A stretch of DNA of 64,000 bases, from positions 157,572-221,571 of the forward strand of contig NZ_JH976536.1 in NCBI RefSeq assembly GCF_000183545.2. Direction: 5' to 3'. Source of the DNA: Thermaerobacter subterraneus DSM 13965. GTDB lineage: Bacteria; Bacillota; Sulfobacillia; Thermaerobacterales; Thermaerobacteraceae. The notes beneath the pieces are model-generated. The model saw only the letters and a program-made list of their open reading frames with translations, did no database searches and had not been told where the DNA came from. Every line of letters begins with the position of its first letter. Position 1 is the first letter of the stretch. Below are positions 25,324 to 34,502 of the stretch, in pieces. The translations under genes and the position numbers were made by a program.

Positions 25324-26355
25324 ATGGAACGCGTCGTCGTCACCCGCCCGCCCGCGGGCGGCCGGGTGCCGTCCCCGCAACCGCCCCAGCCGTCCTCCCC
25401 CGACGAGGTGCTGCGCTGGATCGAGGACGGCCGCATCGCCCCGCCCCAGGCGGTGGTCTACCTGCACCGGCTGGAGCGGGAACCGGCACCGGACACCACG
25501 GAGGACCAGCGGCAGCGAGAGCGGGAAATCGAAGCGGCCCTGGCCGAGCTGGACGCGCTGATCGGCCTGCACCACGTCAAGCGGGTGGTCCGGGAGATCC
25601 GGGCCTACGTCACCGTGCGGGAGCGCCGGGCCCGGGCCGGCCTGATCAACGAGCCCCTGACCCTGCATATGGTCTTTACCGGCAACCCGGGCACCGGCAA
25701 GACCACCGTGGCCCGCATCCTGGCCCGGCTCTTCCGGGCCCTGGGCGTGCTGGAAAAGGGCCACCTGGTGGAGGTCGAGCGGGCCGACCTGGTGGGCGAG
25801 TACATCGGCCACACGGCCCAGAAAACGCGCCAGGTCATCCACCAGGCCCTGGGCGGGGTGCTGTTCATCGATGAGGCGTACTCCCTGGCTCGGGGCGGCG
25901 AGAAGGACTTCGGCAAGGAAGCCATCGACACCCTGGTCAAGCAGATGGAAGACCACCGGCAGCGGCTGGTGGTCATCCTGGCAGGGTACCGGCAGGAGAT
26001 GGCCTGGTTCCTCCAGGTGAACCCGGGCCTGCGCTCCCGGTTCCCCATCCACCTGACCTTTCCCGACTATACCGTGGACGAACTGGTGGCCATCGCCCAC
26101 CAGCTGGCCGGGCAGCGGCAATACCGGCTGGATCCCGGCGCCGAGCAGAGGCTGCGGGAGATCCTCCTGTCCCTGCCTCCCGGCTACGGCGAGCGGTCCG
26201 GCAACGCCCGCACGGTCCGCAACCTGATCGAGCGGGCCATCCGCCGGCAGGCCGTCCGGTTGCTGGACCGGCCCGCGGCCGGCCGGGAGGAGCTCATGCG
26301 CCTCACCGCGGCCGATTTCGACCCGGCCCCCGGCCCCGGGGAGGGGTGGCCGTGA
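25324..26355 (+). CDS. spoVK: SpoVK/CbbX-type AAA ATPase
   Basis: 343-residue AAA+ ATPase. Residues about 25-45 form a short helical region, then comes the CbxX/CfxQ module: ELDALIGLHHVKRVVREI, Walker A GNPGTGKTTVARIL (about 121), Walker B GGVLFIDEAYSLA (about 178), the sensor region VVILAGYRQEM and the SRH NPGLRSRFP. In Bacillus SpoVK acts in spore maturation, so this hints at sporulation. ATG 25324 follows CGGAGG at good spacing. Its stop overlaps the next gene's start as GTGA, making it the first gene of a tightly coupled four-gene operon. Confidence 0.88.
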   Translation: MERVVVTRPPAGGRVPSPQPPQPSSPDEVLRWIEDGRIAPPQAVVYLHRLEREPAPDTTEDQRQREREIEAALAELDALIGLHHVKRVVREIRAYVTVRERRARAGLINEPLTLHMVFTGNPGTGKTTVARILARLFRALGVLEKGHLVEVERADLVGEYIGHTAQKTRQVIHQALGGVLFIDEAYSLARGGEKDFGKEAIDTLVKQMEDHRQRLVVILAGYRQEMAWFLQVNPGLRSRFPIHLTFPDYTVDELVAIAHQLAGQRQYRLDPGAEQRLREILLSLPPGYGERSGNARTVRNLIERAIRRQAVRLLDRPAAGREELMRLTAADFDPAPGPGEGWP

Positions 26356-26957
26356 AGACGGCGCTGATCATCGGGCAAGCCAACGCGGGCAAGACCCTGT
26401 TCCTGCTCAACTTCGCGCGCTACCTGGGGATCGAACGGGCGGAGATGACCGTCCAGGCGGCCGAGGGCGGCACCTTCACCCGGCCCTGCCACCTGGAACG
26501 GGACCGCCCGCTGCTGGTGGGGGACGAGCCCCACACCACCCGCTGCCTGCAGTCGCTGACGGTGTCCGTGCCGGGCCGCAAGCGGGCCCGGGTGGTGGTG
26601 CTCACCGACTCCACCGGCCTTCTGGACGGCATCGACGAGGACCGCCAGGTCCGGCTGGCGGTGGCCCAGACCCTGCGGGCCCTCCGGCTGGCCGATGCCG
26701 TGCTGCACGTGATCGATGCCGACCGGGTGGGGCGGCAGGGCCGGAGCGCCATCGCCGAGGTGGAGGTCCAGATCGCCCGCTACCTGCCCCTGCGGGCACC
26801 CTACGCCGTCCTGGCCAACAAGATGGACCTGCCCGCCGCGCCCGGCGGGCTGGCCACCATCCGGCGGGTTTTCAGCGGCCGGCCGGTGCTGCCGGTCTCG
26901 GCCCTGCAGCGGACCGGCTTCCGGGAGGTGCGGCGCTTTGTGGCCCGCTACGTCTGA
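26352..26957 (+). CDS. small GTPase-like protein, function unknown
   Basis: 201 residues with a P-loop GTPase fold: G1 GQANAGKTLFLL at the N-terminus, a G3-like DSTGLLDGIDED (TDSTG in place of DxxG), G4 NKMDLPAAP and a final SALQRTG like G5. A segment (VGDEPHTTRCLQSL) occupies switch I. It resembles Era/Obg-type GTPases but I cannot name the family. The GTG at 26352 overlaps the spoVK stop (GTGA) with GGGGAGG upstream; GTG 26346 is an alternative. Its own 3' end overlaps the following membrane gene by 20 bases, so it is translationally coupled on both sides. A role with SpoVK is inference. Confidence 0.75.
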   Translation: MKTALIIGQANAGKTLFLLNFARYLGIERAEMTVQAAEGGTFTRPCHLERDRPLLVGDEPHTTRCLQSLTVSVPGRKRARVVVLTDSTGLLDGIDEDRQVRLAVAQTLRALRLADAVLHVIDADRVGRQGRSAIAEVEVQIARYLPLRAPYAVLANKMDLPAAPGGLATIRRVFSGRPVLPVSALQRTGFREVRRFVARYV

Positions 26958-27756
26958 TCTCCTTCCCCTGCTGGCCCGCTGGCGGGAGGGGCTGGCGGCC
27001 GGATGGCTGCCGCCCGCCGGTCCAGCCGAGGGGCTGCGGGTCCTGGCGGTGCTGCTGGTGGGCGTGGCGGTGAAGCTGATGGACGACGTCCTCGACCGGG
27101 AAGAAGATGCCTGGACGGGCCGGCCCAACGCCGCCGCCCGCCTGGGGCCCGCCGCCACCGCCTACGCCCTGGCTGCCCTGGCCGCCGCTGCCGCCCTTTC
27201 CCTGCGGGACGCGCTGCTTCTCTTTTGGGCCAGCTACGCCTGGGGGATGGCCCACGGCAGCGGCACCCGGCTGCCCCTGGGGCTGCGCGCCTGGCAGGAG
27301 ACGGCGCTCACGGTGGCCCTTTCGGTGGCCGCCGCGGGCCTGCCGGACACCCTGGCCGCCCTGGCCCTGGTGGGCTCGGTACAACTGGTGGACGACTGGA
27401 TCGACCTGCGGCGGGAGCAAGCCCGGACCTCAGGGGACGACCCGCTTGGGCCGGTGCCCGGGGCCGGGCCCGCCCGCAACTGGGCGGCGCGGCTCGGCCC
27501 GCAAGAGGCGCTGCTGACCGGGCTCGGGCTGGCTCTGGTGGCGGCCGCCTGGGACCCCCTGCGGGCGGTGGCCGCCTGGGCCGCAGCCGCCGGGGCCGGG
27601 CTGGCCGGTCGCGGGCCGCTGGTCCCGGGGAGGCGGGGCCGGACGCACCCGGCGCGGGATCCCCAGGCCGGCAACGGCGCCGTGGCCTCCGGGGCACCCC
27701 CACAACGCGGTGGATCCCCGGCCGGCCCTCCGGCCGGCGGGGAGGGTGTGCCGTGA
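26938..27756 (+). CDS. UbiA-like multi-helix membrane protein with two Asp-rich motifs
   Basis: 272 residues with several Ala/Leu-rich membrane helices. Two acidic motifs stand out: MDDVLDREEDAWTGRPN (near residue 45) and VDDWIDLRREQ (near 150). Their spacing, each after a helix, and the RPN that follows the first, recall the metal-diphosphate motifs of UbiA-type prenyltransferases, although the protein is short and overall similarity is unproven. TTG 26938 with GGGAGG 9 bases upstream lies inside the end of the GTPase gene. The C-terminal 60 residues are Pro/Gly/Arg-rich and probably cytoplasmic. It overlaps the next gene by GTGA. Confidence 0.6.
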   Translation: MWPATSDLLPLLARWREGLAAGWLPPAGPAEGLRVLAVLLVGVAVKLMDDVLDREEDAWTGRPNAAARLGPAATAYALAALAAAAALSLRDALLLFWASYAWGMAHGSGTRLPLGLRAWQETALTVALSVAAAGLPDTLAALALVGSVQLVDDWIDLRREQARTSGDDPLGPVPGAGPARNWAARLGPQEALLTGLGLALVAAAWDPLRAVAAWAAAAGAGLAGRGPLVPGRRGRTHPARDPQAGNGAVASGAPPQRGGSPAGPPAGGEGVP

Positions 27757-28115
27757 GCCCGGGGGCGTCCGTGCCGGCGCTGGCCGAAACGGGGGTGGCG
27801 GCGGTGCTGGCCGGGGCCGCCCTGCTCGTCCTGGCGCTGGCCGCCGGGTATGCCGCCGGCCGGCGGCGGGGGCGGCGAGAGGGCTACCGGCTGGGCTGCG
27901 CCGAAGCGCCCCTTGCCCTGCGGGCCGAGGCCCTGGTGCGAGGCAGCTGTCCCGTCTGCGACCACCGGACCGGGGCAGGCCACGACCCCGACAACACGGC
28001 CCCGCCCGCCCTCAGCGGCCCGGGGCAGGGGCCTGGCCCGGGTCGTCTTTTGCCGGTGCCACCGGAGCCCGTACCTTCCCGGACGGCATCCCCGCCCCCG
28101 CCTCCGCCGCGATGA
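27753..28115 (+). CDS. small one-helix membrane protein, unknown
   Basis: 120 residues: one N-terminal transmembrane helix (about 11-34, VAAVLAGAALLVLALAAGYAAG), a basic cluster (RRRGRREG) just inside, a CPVC pair (GSCPVCDHR), and a Pro-rich tail. I do not recognise a family. The GTG start overlaps the preceding stop as GTGA, so it belongs to the spoVK operon. Its last 104 bases overlap the 3' end of miaA on the other strand, an unusually long tail-to-tail overlap; the Pro-rich tail may be only tolerated sequence. Confidence 0.55.
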   Translation: MSPGASVPALAETGVAAVLAGAALLVLALAAGYAAGRRRGRREGYRLGCAEAPLALRAEALVRGSCPVCDHRTGAGHDPDNTAPPALSGPGQGPGPGRLLPVPPEPVPSRTASPPPPPPR

Positions 28116-29007
28116 AGCGGGCCACCTGGGGCAGGGTCCACTCCCGGCGGTCGAACCACCGGACCTCCGGCAGCTGGTGGCGGAACCAGGTCCACTGCCG
28201 CTTGGCATAGTGCCGCGTGTTGCGAATGAGCCGCCGCCGGGCCTCGGCCAGGTCGTACTCGCCCCGCAGGTATCCCGCGATCTCCTTGTAGCCCAGGGCC
28301 TGCAGCGCCGGCAGCCGGGGGTCGTACCCCGCCTCCAGCAGCCGCCGCACCTCCTCCACCAGGCCCCGGGCCAGCTGGCGGTCGACCCGCCGGGCGATGG
28401 CGCGGTAGACGTCATCCCGCGGTGCCGTCAGGCCGTAGCAGCGGGCGGCGAAGGCGAGGGGCCCCGAGCGCGGCGGCGCGAACTGGCTGGGCGGCCGGCC
28501 GGTCTGGTACCAGATCTCCAGGGCCCGGACCAGCCGCTTGCGATCGCGGGGGTAGATGACCGCGGCCCGCTGGGGGTCGACGGCGGCCAGCCGCCGGTGG
28601 AGGGCCTCCGGGCCCAGCTTCTCGTACTCTTCTTCCAGCCGCCGCCGCAGGTCCGGGTCGGGAGGAACGGGCTCGAAGTCAAAGCCCCGCAGCAGGGCGG
28701 TGACGTAGTAGCCCGTCCCTCCCACCAGCACCGGGTACCGCCCCCGCCGGCAGATGGCCTGGATGGCCGCCGTGGCGTCCCGCCGGAAATCGGCCACGCT
28801 GTACGGCTCATCGGGGTCACGGATGTCGATCAGGTGGTGGGGGATGCGGCGCCGGACGGCAGGATCGACCTTGTCGGTGCCGATGTCCAGGCCCCGGTAG
28901 ACCTGGGTGGAATCGGCGGAAACCACTTCGACGGGCATGAGATCGGCCAGCAGCAGGGAGAGTTCGGTCTTGCCCACCGCCGTGGGTCCCACGATCACGA
29001 TGAGCAC
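28012..29007 (-). CDS. miaA: tRNA dimethylallyltransferase
   Basis: Transfers a dimethylallyl group to A37 of tRNAs reading UNN codons; its product is the substrate of MiaB, encoded in the same operon. The 331-residue protein has the P-loop VGPTAVGKTELSLLLA, SADSTQVYRGLDIGTDK, the DIRDPDEPYSV segment, LVGGTGYYVTALL, and DRKRLVRALEIWYQTG, all family hallmarks. GTG start at 29007 lies 6 bases after the mutL stop. The C-terminal tail (about 25 residues, Pro/Ala-rich) is the part overlapped by the opposite gene. Confidence 0.95.
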   Translation of the reverse strand: MLIVIVGPTAVGKTELSLLLADLMPVEVVSADSTQVYRGLDIGTDKVDPAVRRRIPHHLIDIRDPDEPYSVADFRRDATAAIQAICRRGRYPVLVGGTGYYVTALLRGFDFEPVPPDPDLRRRLEEEYEKLGPEALHRRLAAVDPQRAAVIYPRDRKRLVRALEIWYQTGRPPSQFAPPRSGPLAFAARCYGLTAPRDDVYRAIARRVDRQLARGLVEEVRRLLEAGYDPRLPALQALGYKEIAGYLRGEYDLAEARRRLIRNTRHYAKRQWTWFRHQLPEVRWFDRREWTLPQVARFIAAEAGAGMPSGKVRAPVAPAKDDPGQAPAPGR

Positions 29008-29013
29008 GCCGCC

Positions 29014-31152
29014 TCACCCCCCGCCCCGCCGGCCGAACCGGCGCTCCAGCTCGTCGACCCCCACGCGGATCACCGTGGGCCGGCCGTGGGGACAGGCATA
29101 GGGTTGCCGGCAGCGGGCCAGGTCGGCCAGAAGCTGGGCCATTTCCTGGGGGTGGAGCCGGTCCCCCGCCTTGATGGCCGCCTTGCAGGCCGCCAGGATC
29201 CGGGCCGCCCGGTCGGTGTCCAGGACCGGCGCCTCCTCCCCCCCGCCGCGGACCGCCTCGGCCAGCAGCCGGGCCAGGAGGTCGGCCAGCAGGGACGGCG
29301 CCGGCCGGTCGGCCAGGGCGGCCGGGACCGCCCGCACGGCCACGGAGCGGGGCCCGAAGGGCTCGATCTGAAAGCCCATGCGGGCCACGGCGGCCGCCTG
29401 CTCGAGCAGCAGCGCGTATTCCGATGCCGGCAGGTCCAGCACCACGGGGACGGCCAGCAGCTGGGCGGGCACGCCGGCCTGGCCGGCTCCCTGAGCCAGG
29501 AACCGCTCGAAGTAGATCCGCTCGTGGGCGGCATGCTGGTCGACCACGTACAGGCCGTCGGGTCCCGCACAGGCCAGGTAGGTCCCCGCCACCTGGCCGA
29601 GGGGCTCCAGGCGCAGCAGCAGATCCCGGGCGTCCTGCGTGGGGCCCGCGGGCCCCACGCCCGGCTGCCGCGCTCCGTCGGGCACCTCCTCCTCCCGGGC
29701 AAGGGACCCGGTCCCGGCCGCCGGGCTGCCCGTTCCACCGGCGGGGTCGTCCCTCCGGGCGCCCGGACTCCCCCACCCCTCGCCGGGCGGCTGCGGCGCG
29801 GGCTCGAACGTCTCCCCGGGAGTACCGGCCTGTCCCGCTCGTGGCCCGCGCGCCGCCCCGGTCCCGTGGGGTTCTTCCCCCCGGCGGAAGACCTCCAGCC
29901 AGGCGGCCGTGGCCCCCTCATAGGCTGCCGCCGCTTCCGCCGCGGCCTCCGCCGTCCCTCCCGCCGCCCCTCCGGACGCCACTTCGGGAGCTCGACCGCT
30001 CCCCGGCCGCACCGCCCACGACGCCCCCCGCACCCACCGGGGCGACCCCGGGCGCCAGGGGCCTTCCCCATTGCCCCAGGGCCCCTTGGGGGGCGTGAAC
30101 CGCTCGCCGGGGTTTCCAGGAGAGGGTGCATAGAAGGGGCCCGGCGCCGCAGGACGCAGCGGGTCCCGCTCGGCCAGGGCGCTCTCCACCGCCCGGTAGA
30201 GCAGGGACGCCACCGCCCGTTCCCGCACCAGGCGCACCTCCAGCTTGGCGGGGTGGACGTTGACGTCGACCTCCTCCCCCGGCACCGTCAGCGCCAGCAC
30301 GGCCACGGGGTAGCGGCGGGCGGGCAGCAGGTGGCGGTAGGCGTTCTCCAGGCTGAAGCGCAGGCTCGGCACCTGGACGGGCCGGCGGTTGATGCTGAAG
30401 AACTGCCAGGCCCGGCTGGCCCGGGCGATGCGCGGGGCCCCCACGTAACCCTCGATCCGGCAGGCGTCGCCGGCGGCCGCCACCGGGATCAGGCCGGTGG
30501 CCACGTCGGGCCCGAAGCACTCCAGCACCGCCACCGCTGGGTCGCCGCTGCCGGAGGTGCGCAGCACCTCCCGGCCGTTGTGCCAGAGCTCGAAGCGCAC
30601 GTCGGGCCGGGCCAGGGCGTGGGCGGTGACCACGTCGGCGATGCGGCCGAACTCGGCCACGGGCCCCTTGAGGTGCTTGCGCCGGGCCGGCGTGTTGAAG
30701 AACAGGTCCCGCACGGTCACCCGGGTGCCGGGCGGGCTGGCCCAGGGCCCGGCGCTGCGCTGGGCGCCGCCTTCGACCACCACGCGGAAGCCGCCCTCCG
30801 CCGCCGGCGGCCGGGTGACCAGCTCCAGGCGGGCCACCGAGGCCATGGCCGCCAGGGCCTCGCCCCGGAAGCCCAGGGTGCCGGCGCGGGCCAGATCGTC
30901 CAGGCGGCTGATCTTGCTGGTGGCGTGGCGCTCCACGGCCAGCAGGGCATCGTCGGGGTCCATGCCGCAGCCGTCGTCGGACACGGTGATGGAGCGCAGG
31001 CCGCCCTCCGCCACGTCGACGCGGATGCGGCGGGCGCCGGCATCCAGGCTGTTCTCCACCAGCTCCTTGACCACCGAGGCGGGCCGTTCCACCACCTCGC
31101 CGGCGGCGATCTGGTTGATCACCTGGGGATCCAGGCGCCGGATCCTGCCCAT
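29014..31152 (-). CDS. mutL: DNA mismatch repair protein MutL
   Basis: 712 residues. The N-terminal GHKL ATPase carries VNQ/ENSLDAGA, SDDGCGM, RHATSKI and GFRGEALAA. A Pro/Gly/Ala-rich linker spans about 335-510. The C-terminal dimerisation/endonuclease domain shows DQHAAHERIYFE (the nicking-endonuclease motif of methyl-independent systems), CKAAIKAGD and ACPHGRPTVIRV. So this MutL can nick DNA itself, as in Bacillus, rather than relying on MutH. ATG 31152 sits just after AGGAGGAGG, which overlaps the mutS stop codon, giving coupled translation. Confidence 0.96.
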   Translation of the reverse strand: MGRIRRLDPQVINQIAAGEVVERPASVVKELVENSLDAGARRIRVDVAEGGLRSITVSDDGCGMDPDDALLAVERHATSKISRLDDLARAGTLGFRGEALAAMASVARLELVTRPPAAEGGFRVVVEGGAQRSAGPWASPPGTRVTVRDLFFNTPARRKHLKGPVAEFGRIADVVTAHALARPDVRFELWHNGREVLRTSGSGDPAVAVLECFGPDVATGLIPVAAAGDACRIEGYVGAPRIARASRAWQFFSINRRPVQVPSLRFSLENAYRHLLPARRYPVAVLALTVPGEEVDVNVHPAKLEVRLVRERAVASLLYRAVESALAERDPLRPAAPGPFYAPSPGNPGERFTPPKGPWGNGEGPWRPGSPRWVRGASWAVRPGSGRAPEVASGGAAGGTAEAAAEAAAAYEGATAAWLEVFRRGEEPHGTGAARGPRAGQAGTPGETFEPAPQPPGEGWGSPGARRDDPAGGTGSPAAGTGSLAREEEVPDGARQPGVGPAGPTQDARDLLLRLEPLGQVAGTYLACAGPDGLYVVDQHAAHERIYFERFLAQGAGQAGVPAQLLAVPVVLDLPASEYALLLEQAAAVARMGFQIEPFGPRSVAVRAVPAALADRPAPSLLADLLARLLAEAVRGGGEEAPVLDTDRAARILAACKAAIKAGDRLHPQEMAQLLADLARCRQPYACPHGRPTVIRVGVDELERRFGRRGGG

Positions 31153-31162
31153 GGGCCTCCTC

Positions 31163-34100
31163 CTATTCGCCGCCCTCCGCGAGCCGCTTCAGCCGCCGCT
31201 GCCAGGCGTAGAGCAGGTTCATGGCATCCAGCGGCGTCAGGCGGACCAGATCCAGCCGGGCCAGCTGCTCGAGCCAGGCCCTCGCCAGGCGCTCCCCTGC
31301 GGGCGGGGCGGCGGAGGCCGCCGTCCCCCCGGCGGCCGGCGCCCCGTCCCCCGCGCCGGGGGCGGTGGCGGGCGGGGCGGCAGGTGCGGGGACCGCACCG
31401 GGTGCCCCGGGCCCCGTCCCCAAGACCCCGGCCGGGCCGGGAGGCTCCCCCGTACCGGGCTCCCGGGCAGCGGCAGCCTGGGACCAGCCCGGCAGCGCCC
31501 CGGCGGTACCCGGCGCCCCTGCCGGCGAGCCCGGCCCGAGGCCCGCGGTCCCCGCCGCCTCGCCGCCGGCCCGCCCGGTGGTGGCCCTCCCGCCGGTCTC
31601 CCCCGCTGCGGCGCCCGGTTGCGGCGCGCCGGGCGGGCTGCCGCCGCCGGAGCCGGGGACCCCAGCCGGCGGCGCCGCTCCGGCGGCGCCGGTGCCGGGT
31701 TCGTCCCGGGACGGCGGAGCCCCCACGGGCTGCGCCATCAGGTCGGCCAGGGAGATCTGCCGCGGCCCGGCCCGCCGGTCCAGTTCCGCCAGGATGGCCT
31801 TGGCCCGCTCCACGATCTCCACCGGCAACCCCGCCAGCCGGGCTACATTGATGCCGTAGCTGCGATCGGCGCCGCCGGGCGCGATGCGCCAGAGGAAGCG
31901 GATGCCGTCCCCTTCCTCCACCACCCGGGCGTGGTAGTTGCGGATCCCGGGGCGCGTGGCCGCCAGGCCCGTCAGCTCGTGGTAGTGGGTCGACACCAGG
32001 GTGCGGGCCCCGATGCGGTCGTGGATGTACTCGATCACCGCCCGGGCGATGGCGATGCCGTCGAAAGTGCTGGTGCCGCGGCCGATCTCGTCCAGCAGGA
32101 TCAGGCTGCGGGGGGTGGCGTGGTGCACGGCCAGGGCCGTCTCCGCCACCTCCACCATGAAGGTGGACTGGCCCGAGGCCAGGTCGTCGCTGGCCCCTAC
32201 CCGGCAGAAGATCCGGTCGACCAGGCCGATCTCCGCCTCGGCGGCCGGCACGAAGCTGCCCATCTGGGCCATGATGACGATGAGGGCCACCTGGCGCATG
32301 AAGGTGCTCTTGCCGGCCATGTTGGGGCCGGTGATCAGCATGACCCGTTCCTCTTCGCCGTCCAGGTCGATGTCGTTGGGGACGAACCGGCCCTCCAGCG
32401 TCCGGTCCAGCACGGGGTGCCGCCCTGCCTTGATGCGCAGCCGGCGGTCGGCGGCCAGCTTGGGGCGCACGTACCCGTACCGGGCCGCGGCCTCGGCCAG
32501 GGCGGCCAGCACGTCCAGCTCGGCCAGGGCGTCGGCGGTGGCCTGCAGCTGGGGGATGGCTGCGGCCACCTCCTGCCGCAGTTCGAGGAACAGCTGGTGC
32601 TCCAGGGCCGCCAGGCGTTCCTCCGCCCCCAGGATCCGGCTCTCCATCGCCTTGAGCTCCGGGGTGACGAAACGCTCGGCCCCTGCCAGCGTCTGCCGCC
32701 GCTCGTAGTCGGGAGGCACCAGGTGGCGGTTGGCCCGGGTCACCTCGATGAAGTACCCGAAGACCTTGTTGAAGCCCACCTTCAGGGATTTGATGCCCGT
32801 GCGCTCCCGCTCCCGCGCCTCCAGGGCCGCGATCCAGTGGCGGCCCTGGGCCATGGCCTGGCGCAGGGCATCCACTTCGGGGTGGAACCCGTCCCGGATC
32901 AGCCCGCCCTCGGTGATGCCGGTGGGCGGATCGTCCACCAGCGCCCCTCGCAACCGGGCGGCCAGGCCCGCCAGTTGGGGATCCAGGGCCTGGCGGACGG
33001 CCTCCAGCCGGCCCAGGGGGCCGGCCCTGGCGGCTCCCTCCAGCTGCGCTGCCAGCTCCGGCAGCCGCTCCAGGGCGCGGGCGATGCCCAGCAGGTCGCG
33101 GGCGTTGGCCTGCTGGTAGCCCACCCGGCCCAAAAGACGCGGCAGGTCCTGCATGCCGGCCAGTTGCTGCCGCAGCCCGGCCCGCAGGAAGGGGTCGCGC
33201 ACCAGGGCCTCCACCGCATCGAGCCGGGCGGAGATGGCCGCAGGGTCCACCAGGGGACGCTCGATCCACTGGCGCAAGAGTCGCCGGCCCATCGCCGTTT
33301 CCGTCAGGTCCAGCACGTCCAGCAGGGTGCCCTGGCGGGAGCCGTCCCGCAGCCGGCGCACCAGCTCCAGGTTCCGGCGGCTGTTGGCGTCGATGGCCAG
33401 CCACTGTCCCAGGGCATCGGTCCGCAGCCGGCGCAGGTGCTCCAGGTCCACCTTCTGCGTGGCCCGGAGGTAGGCCAGGAGCCCGCCGCCCGCGCTCAAG
33501 GCGGCGGCCCCGGTCTCCGCCCGGGCCTGGTCGACCGCCGGCCGGCCGAACTGGGCCGCCAGGGCGGCGGCGGCTTCCCGGAGGCGCCAGGGACCGGCCT
33601 CGGTGCGGGTGAGCGTGCAGCCTCGCTCCCGCAGGGTCTGCTCCAGCCCGGCGGCGCCAGGTCCCTCCAGCCCCGGTCCCAGCAGGCACTCGGCCGCCTG
33701 CAGCCGGGCCAGCTCGTCCAGGGCCAGGCGCAGGGGGTCGTCCCCGGCCAGCTGGGCGATGGTGAACTCGCCCGTGGACACGTCGGCGTAGGCGAGCCCC
33801 AGAACCCGCGGTGCCCCCGCGGCGCTGCCGGTCTCAAGGCCGCTGCCTGCCGGCTGCGGAGCCGGGACCCGGCCATTACCCGCGGGCCGGGTGGCCGGAT
33901 CCGGGTCGAGGGCCAGGGCGGCCACGTACCGGCTCTCGTCCCGTCCCGCCGCCGACCAGAGGGTGCCGGGGGTGACGACCCGCACCACCTCCCGGCGCAC
34001 CAGCCCCCGGGCCAGCCGCGGATCCTCCACCTGCTCGCAGATGGCGACCCGGTAGCCCGCTTCCACCAGGCGCGGCAGGTACTGGTCGACGGCGTGGTAG

Positions 34101-34330
34101 GGCACGCCGCACATGGGCACCCGCTCGCCCTTGGCCGTCTCCCGGGAGGTCAGGGTGATGTCCAGGATCCTGGCGGCCAGGCGGGCGTCGTCGCCGAACA
34201 TCTCGTAGAAGTCGCCCAGGCGGAAGAACAGGATGCAGTCCGGGTAGCGCTCCTTCCACTCCCGGTACTGACGCATCATCGGGGTTTCCCGGCCCGACCT
34301 GCCCTGCTGAGGCTCGTCAGCCTGCGCCAT
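31163..34330 (-). CDS. mutS: DNA mismatch repair protein MutS
   Basis: 1055 residues, against about 860 in most bacteria. The mismatch-binding domain shows FFRLGDFYEMFGDDA (the Phe-x-Glu-like clamp) and MCGVPYHAVDQYL. Connector, lever and clamp domains follow; the ATPase carries Walker A GPNMAGKSTFMRQ, LILLDEIGRGTSTFDG and STHYHELTGL. A Gly/Pro/Ala-rich insertion of about 150 residues (roughly 855-1005) precedes the C-terminal dimerisation helix (LTPLDAMNLLYAWQRR). ATG 34330 is the likely start, though its ribosome site is weak; Met residues near 34280 are alternatives. Confidence 0.95.
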   Translation of the reverse strand: MAQADEPQQGRSGRETPMMRQYREWKERYPDCILFFRLGDFYEMFGDDARLAARILDITLTSRETAKGERVPMCGVPYHAVDQYLPRLVEAGYRVAICEQVEDPRLARGLVRREVVRVVTPGTLWSAAGRDESRYVAALALDPDPATRPAGNGRVPAPQPAGSGLETGSAAGAPRVLGLAYADVSTGEFTIAQLAGDDPLRLALDELARLQAAECLLGPGLEGPGAAGLEQTLRERGCTLTRTEAGPWRLREAAAALAAQFGRPAVDQARAETGAAALSAGGGLLAYLRATQKVDLEHLRRLRTDALGQWLAIDANSRRNLELVRRLRDGSRQGTLLDVLDLTETAMGRRLLRQWIERPLVDPAAISARLDAVEALVRDPFLRAGLRQQLAGMQDLPRLLGRVGYQQANARDLLGIARALERLPELAAQLEGAARAGPLGRLEAVRQALDPQLAGLAARLRGALVDDPPTGITEGGLIRDGFHPEVDALRQAMAQGRHWIAALEARERERTGIKSLKVGFNKVFGYFIEVTRANRHLVPPDYERRQTLAGAERFVTPELKAMESRILGAEERLAALEHQLFLELRQEVAAAIPQLQATADALAELDVLAALAEAAARYGYVRPKLAADRRLRIKAGRHPVLDRTLEGRFVPNDIDLDGEEERVMLITGPNMAGKSTFMRQVALIVIMAQMGSFVPAAEAEIGLVDRIFCRVGASDDLASGQSTFMVEVAETALAVHHATPRSLILLDEIGRGTSTFDGIAIARAVIEYIHDRIGARTLVSTHYHELTGLAATRPGIRNYHARVVEEGDGIRFLWRIAPGGADRSYGINVARLAGLPVEIVERAKAILAELDRRAGPRQISLADLMAQPVGAPPSRDEPGTGAAGAAPPAGVPGSGGGSPPGAPQPGAAAGETGGRATTGRAGGEAAGTAGLGPGSPAGAPGTAGALPGWSQAAAAREPGTGEPPGPAGVLGTGPGAPGAVPAPAAPPATAPGAGDGAPAAGGTAASAAPPAGERLARAWLEQLARLDLVRLTPLDAMNLLYAWQRRLKRLAEGGE

Positions 34331-34502
34331 GATTGGAGCCTGCCACCCCCGCCGCAGCGCTTCCCCTCCCGCCCAGCGGCGCCCCTTGCCTGCCCGGAAT
34401 CGGCCCGGAGCCCGCCGCGGTCCGCGCACCGTTCCCGGAGCCGGAACCGGCTGTTACCACAGCTCCCCGGACGGCCGCACTGCCCGCCGCGCCCCGACCG
34501 GG

